Shown one piece after another: positions 61,040 through 64,000 of a stretch of 64,000 nucleotides of DNA (position 1 is the stretch's first letter; each line of letters opens with the position of its first letter). The stretch is from Nitrososphaerota archaeon (GTDB lineage: Archaea > Thermoproteota > Nitrososphaeria > Nitrososphaerales > UBA183): NCBI GenBank assembly GCA_027386095.1, contig DAHXUN010000001.1, forward strand, positions 24,476-88,475. The letters run 5' to 3'. The translations under genes and the position numbers were made by a program. Below the pieces are notes generated by a model that saw nothing but the letters and a program-made list of their open reading frames with translations, did not search any database and was not told the origin of the DNA.

Positions 61040-61048
61040 CTATAAGCA
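61040..61048 (+). promoter_or_regulatory. TATA box before gene at 61076
   Basis: GCTATAAGC lies 28-36 nt before the TTG start; leaderless arrangement. Confidence 0.5.
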
Positions 61049-61075
61049 CAAGCGCCTTATTCGTCGAGAGGTCAT

Positions 61076-61732
61076 TTGGAACAGACGGCCAGCGGGGAGG
61101 AACGATCCACCAAACAGGTTGACAGATACGCTAGTATTGCAGACGAGATTAGAGGCCTTTCTCAGGACGTGACGAAATCCCTGTTTGCTGTGCTGTTGGA
61201 GCTGGCCAAATCACACCCCGGGAGCGTCTACATCGCAGCGAAGAAGCACGCCGAGAAGCACGGTTTCTTGCTTCTGGACGAGGGTTATGTTGGAGTGTCC
61301 GACAAATTCGTCATGGGAGAGAACGACGAATACCTTCTCTGCCCCGGCGATGTCGCCATCTATGTCATGACCACTAGGCTGAAGACAGGAGACGTCCTAG
61401 TTGTTTTCTATTACAGCAAAGAGTCGGTCAGGTTCTATCACGGCGTTGTTTCGAGCTTCGACCCGGGAGGCAGCGTCGAAGTTCGGGACCCCAGTAATGG
61501 GAAGCTGTACTGGGAACCGCCGGAAAGGATTCTTGGCAAGCTGGCCAAAATTGTTCAGTTCGGTAGCCGTGAATGGCACGAATTGATCGGTCAACTCGTC
61601 AGCAGGAAGTATCTGATGGATATCCTCATCAATGACTCAAAGCGATTGGAAGAAGGCGGTTTACCCGACAAATTGAAACGGAGCGCGGAGCTGAAAAGGA
61701 GGCTTACGATACTGGCCGCTGGTCAGCCATAG
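61076..61732 (+). CDS. Hypothetical protein, 218 residues, with S24/signal-peptidase-like beta region
   Basis: Starts at TTG. A helical N-terminus (IADEIRGLSQDVTKSLFAVL) is followed by LLCPGDVAIYVMTTRLKTGDVLVVFYYSKESVRFYHGVV, which resembles the beta strands of the LexA/S24-S26 peptidase fold (GDxxxV ... GDIVVF ... HRVV). A catalytic Ser/Lys pair is not evident. The C-terminus is helical. The likeness is weak, so treat the protein as unknown. Cassette-like, bounded by repeat copy H. Confidence 0.6.
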   Translation: MEQTASGEERSTKQVDRYASIADEIRGLSQDVTKSLFAVLLELAKSHPGSVYIAAKKHAEKHGFLLLDEGYVGVSDKFVMGENDEYLLCPGDVAIYVMTTRLKTGDVLVVFYYSKESVRFYHGVVSSFDPGGSVEVRDPSNGKLYWEPPERILGKLAKIVQFGSREWHELIGQLVSRKYLMDILINDSKRLEEGGLPDKLKRSAELKRRLTILAAGQP

Positions 61733-61737
61733 AGGCC

Positions 61738-61811
61738 GTGGTGCCGTACATAGGGTTCATTGCGCCTGGGCTGGGAATACCTCCTCCTAGCGTTCAGGCA
61801 TAACTCGTCAC
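61738..61811 (+). repeat. Dispersed island repeat, copy H
   Basis: GCCGTACATAGGGTTCATTG, GCCTGGGCTGGGAATACC, CTCCTCCTAGCGTT: close to consensus over about 60 bases. Confidence 0.8.
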
Positions 61812-61823
61812 GGAGGTGCCTCG

Positions 61824-62417
61824 CTATCTTCGACGAATAATCACGATTGCGCCGTCGAGAGCAGGGTCCTTGTCGGCGTCAGAGAGCATCGTGATGGGAA
61901 TCACTGGGCCGCGAGAGAACAGCTTGTCGGTGAATGTGCGCTTAAGACGCTCTGTGGTGATTGGGTTGAAGGCACCGTTGTAACCGATTCGGGCCCCTCT
62001 GAGCAGGAACCCAGCTCCCGGTTTCATGACCCTTGCGAGTTCCAGTGCGTACTCCTCCCCATCGTCGTCGTCCAAGTTGTGGAGCAGTCCTCGATCTAGG
62101 GCGAAGTCGATGCTCGCATCTTCGATGGGCATCTTCGTCGCCCCGCCGTGGATTGCTTCGACTTTCACGCCAGCCTTGGCGGCCTTCTTCTTCAGCAGGT
62201 CCAACGCCACGGAACTGACATCAAGCGCCTTGACCCGGAAGCCCAGGGAAGCCAAGAACACCGCGTCAGACCCGGAACCGCAGCCTACATCCAAAATCAC
62301 TCCGTCGCGAGGAAAAATCCCAAGGGCTGCGCAGGTCGCAACTTCTTGCGAGGTGGAGTAGTCCCATTGCTTTCGATATTGCCCTGAGCGGTACGCTTCG
62401 TCCCAGTCTAGGGTCAC
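61824..62417 (-). CDS. Class I SAM-dependent methyltransferase
   Basis: 197 residues: VILDVGCGSGSDAVFLASLG (motif I), VKALDVSSVALDLLK (motif II), and IDFALDRGLLHNLDDDDGEE (motif IV, with an acidic run). Similar in length to thiopurine/tellurite-type methyltransferases. Single-gene cassette between repeat copies H and I. Confidence 0.88.
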   Translation of the reverse strand: MTLDWDEAYRSGQYRKQWDYSTSQEVATCAALGIFPRDGVILDVGCGSGSDAVFLASLGFRVKALDVSSVALDLLKKKAAKAGVKVEAIHGGATKMPIEDASIDFALDRGLLHNLDDDDGEEYALELARVMKPGAGFLLRGARIGYNGAFNPITTERLKRTFTDKLFSRGPVIPITMLSDADKDPALDGAIVIIRRR

Positions 62418-62496
62418 AAATCGAATGTGTTTCCTTCATACAAAAAGGTGCTGACGAGTACGGTGAAGCTAACTCTACAAACTCGTGAGGCTCTTT

Positions 62497-62547
62497 CGCC
62501 ATGCATAAGGGTTCATTGCGCCTCCGCCGGAGAAGCTCATCCTGCCA
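62497..62547 (+). repeat. Dispersed island repeat, copy I
   Basis: GCCATGCATAAGGGTTCATT and GCGCCTCCGCCGGAGAAGCT, then CATCCTGCC: the first half of the unit, almost identical to copy K. Confidence 0.85.
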
Positions 62548-62572
62548 TGGACACAGAAGCCGGACGGAGGCT

Positions 62573-63082
62573 TCATCTCTCCGGCGAGTCGATTCTGCGC
62601 CTGACAGCGACCATGAATCTCGGTGGTCCGACGTCCTCGATCACCGCGCTGCGCGCGTCCAGGAACCTCGCAAGCCGGTTGATCCCCCGGGCGAAAGGCG
62701 TGGCCGCTTCACAGAGGTCGACCCCCGGTTCCCACCATGCGCGGGCGATGTGAAGGCAGCCATCCTCCTTCCCAAAGGCTGGCTCAATTCGCCAGATGAT
62801 TCTGTCGCCGAACAGCACGGGTAGGACGTAGTACCCCCACCGCCTCTTGCTCGCGGGCTTGTAGACCTCCCAGAGATACTCGAAGTCGAAGAGTCTCCGC
62901 GACCGACCGTTGGCGATGGTGACGTCTATCGGAGCAAGGAATACCACTTCGGATTCATCTTCGATGGGCCTCCACGTCGTCGAAGAGCTCGGTCGCACTG
63001 CAGAAGAATTCTGAGGAGTGGGTACGCAACAGAGCTCGCCCTTTGGGGTTCGTCGGCCGCGTCCGTAGAGTTCAATCGGCAC
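62573..63082 (-). pseudogene. YcaQ/winged-helix glycosylase-family C-terminal remnant
   Basis: VVFLAPIDVTIANGRSRRLFDFEYLWEVYKPASKRRWGYYVLPVLFGDR is the C-terminal signature of YcaQ-like proteins (DNA crosslink glycosylase AlkX/AlkZ relatives). Full-length members are about twice this length; the N-terminal domains, including the catalytic part, are absent. The truncation point falls beside repeat copy J. Confidence 0.75.
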
Positions 63083-63120
63083 CAGCCGGGAGTGACTTGT
63101 CCCAGCGTCGGGCGGATGGA
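63069..63120 (+). repeat. Dispersed island repeat, copy J (diverged)
   Basis: GTTCAATCGGCACCAGCCGG, then GAGTGACTTGTCCCAGCG aligns with the core and second segment of the unit. Directly upstream of the intact vapBC. Confidence 0.6.
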
Positions 63121-63160
63121 ACGCTTATGTGGGAGAATCACCGCCCCACAGTGGGAATAG

Positions 63161-63385
63161 ATGAGTGGCACAACGAGTGTGGAGGACAAGGGGAGGGTGG
63201 TGATACCCGCGGACGTGAGAAGGAGGCTCGGCATCAAGCCGGGGACCGAGCTCGAAGTAGTCATCAGGGACGGGGGGATCTTGATGAAGCCCCTGCGAAA
63301 GGTCTCCGCGAAGGACCTTCTCGGGATTGCGGGAAGGGAGCGAGTGAAGCTGAAGGAGATCGAGGACTCGCTAGGCGAAGAATAG
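63161..63385 (+). CDS. vapB: AbrB-type antitoxin (VapB)
   Basis: 74 residues: SVEDKGRVVIPADVRRRLGIKPGTELEVVIRD is the AbrB domain; KEIEDSLGEE is the toxin-binding end. A TATA-like CGCTTATGTG lies about 30-40 nt upstream of ATG. It is the intact sister of the dead copy at 42239. Confidence 0.94.
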   Translation: MSGTTSVEDKGRVVIPADVRRRLGIKPGTELEVVIRDGGILMKPLRKVSAKDLLGIAGRERVKLKEIEDSLGEE

Positions 63386-63397
63386 GATGGTCGGAAG

Positions 63398-63805
63398 ATG
63401 GGTTCCCGCTTCGTCGACTCTAATCTGTTCATCTATGTTATGATGCAGGACGAGTCGTTTGCCGAGCAATCTCTGGGAGTCCTGGAAGGTTTCGAAAGAG
63501 GCGCAGAGGTAGGGTGGACGTCGACCCTGGTTCTAAGCCAGGTCTTCTCGCACCTCAAGAAGCGAGGAAAGTTCTCAGCGATCGACAAGTTCTACGGCTA
63601 TCTGGAGTCGAGCCCCATCAGCGTCCTCGAAACGACGCGCGACGACATCGTGGGGGCCCAGGAGATCAAGAACGGCCAGTCGCTCCCCTGGAGCATGTGG
63701 GACGACCTCGTGATAGCCGCTCAGATGAAGAGGGCGAAGATCGATGAAATCTATTCGAACGACGGCGACTTTGACAAGATCAAGGGACTGAGACGGGTTT
63801 TCTGA
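63398..63805 (+). CDS. vapC: PIN-domain toxin (VapC)
   Basis: 135 residues: FVDSNLFIYVMMQDESFAEQ (Asp), TLVLSQVFSHL (Gln where Glu is usual in this segment), SMWDDLVIAAQMKRAKI and IYSNDGDFDKI (Asps). Starts 12 nt after vapB. Repeat copy K follows 7 nt after its stop. Confidence 0.93.
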   Translation: MGSRFVDSNLFIYVMMQDESFAEQSLGVLEGFERGAEVGWTSTLVLSQVFSHLKKRGKFSAIDKFYGYLESSPISVLETTRDDIVGAQEIKNGQSLPWSMWDDLVIAAQMKRAKIDEIYSNDGDFDKIKGLRRVF

Positions 63806-63811
63806 AGAGGT

Positions 63812-63903
63812 CGCCGTGCATAAGGGTTCATTGCGCCTCCGCCGGGAATACCTCATCCTAGCGTTGGGCTGTAATTAGTGGACGGGCTGAACTGGTCGCC
63901 GAA
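63812..63903 (+). repeat. Dispersed island repeat, copy K (full length, reference)
   Basis: A unit of about 92 bases: GCCGTGCATAAGGGTTCATT, GCGCCTCCGCCGGGAATACC, TCATCCTAGCGTTGGGCTG, TAATTAGTGGACGGGCTGAA, CTGGTCGCCG. GTTCA near the left end can pair with TGAAC near the right, and GCGCCTCC largely with GGACGGGC, giving a long imperfect hairpin. Confidence 0.85.
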
Positions 63904-64000
63904 GCTTCCAGCGTACACCCCCACCATTTCAACGCCATCTTCTATGGCCGCCCTTCTGGACCCGCCCCACCCCCTTGCGGAGGTAGCTTGGGTCCAAGGC

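Noticed and set aside
42138..63903. Integron attC sites as the explanation of the dispersed repeat
   Set aside because: Repeats are palindromic and bracket cassettes, but the RYYYAAC...GTTRRRY core boxes are not in the required order, and no integrase is in the window.
42138..63903. CRISPR array
   Set aside because: Repeat copies are kilobases apart, imperfect and separated by genes, with no regular spacers and no cas genes.

Overview
The window is archaeal. It carries a family B DNA polymerase with an intein, two HTH-10 (bacterio-opsin-activator type) regulators, a fused-type 2-oxoacid:ferredoxin oxidoreductase, a zinc-containing ferredoxin, several F420-type enzymes and AbrB/PIN toxin-antitoxin pairs. 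It also has a tRNA-Leu without an encoded CCA, and TATA-like boxes about 25-35 nt before many start codons, which implies leaderless mRNAs. High GC and an apparently oxidative, NO-handling metabolism suggest a mesophilic soil or sediment member of the Thermoproteota, possibly Nitrososphaeria-like. That placement is inference. No ammonia-oxidation or methanogenesis genes are seen.

Layout. (1) 1-3406, minus: a compact operon of a RadA-like protein with a degenerate Walker A, two small paralogous helical proteins, and a family B polymerase whose exonuclease motifs look degenerate and whose motif B is split by an intein running off the window edge. (2) 3538-5353: tRNA-Leu, a broken membrane gene and a glycosyltransferase. 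(3) 5.6-12.3 kb, minus: a surface-polysaccharide block with GT2 enzymes, a cellulose-synthase-like GT, a GT87-like membrane GT and a nucleotidyltransferase-like protein. (4) 12.6-26 kb: housekeeping and redox genes (dienelactone hydrolase, MDR oxidoreductase, F420/NADP oxidoreductase-like, AhpD-like), with several long stretches that show no gene. (5) 26-36 kb: a probable nitric-oxide/nitrosative-stress module with DUF2249-cupin, two NnrS-like membrane proteins (one fused to a flavin split barrel), two hemerythrins and two HTH-10 regulators with a shared operator-like motif. A MmgE/PrpD gene and a ComA-like gene on the opposite strand interrupt it. (6) 36-41.5 kb: ferredoxin, a 46-residue Cys-rich protein, KorA, KorB, an FAD oxidoreductase and a DUF488 protein, which look like one electron-transfer unit.

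(7) 41.5-64 kb is an accessory island. An imperfect dispersed repeat of about 45-95 bp, found at eleven sites, brackets single-gene or two-gene cassettes: three intact vapBC pairs, one dead vapBC copy, a PIN fragment, methyltransferases and a YcaQ-like remnant. Many genes here are decayed: LLM oxidoreductase, MBL-fold, alpha/beta hydrolase, metallophosphoesterase, HicB-like. Inside the island (54.2-60.3 kb) lies what I consider the most interesting unit: a membrane-anchored HerA/TraG-type ATPase overlapping a 605-residue protein (disordered linker, unnamed domain, PD-(D/E)XK-like nuclease end), which overlaps a small partner gene. The arrangement resembles a conflict system: either secreted toxin plus immunity, or a HerA-nuclease defence system. 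The unnamed domain recurs alone at 50833-51432.
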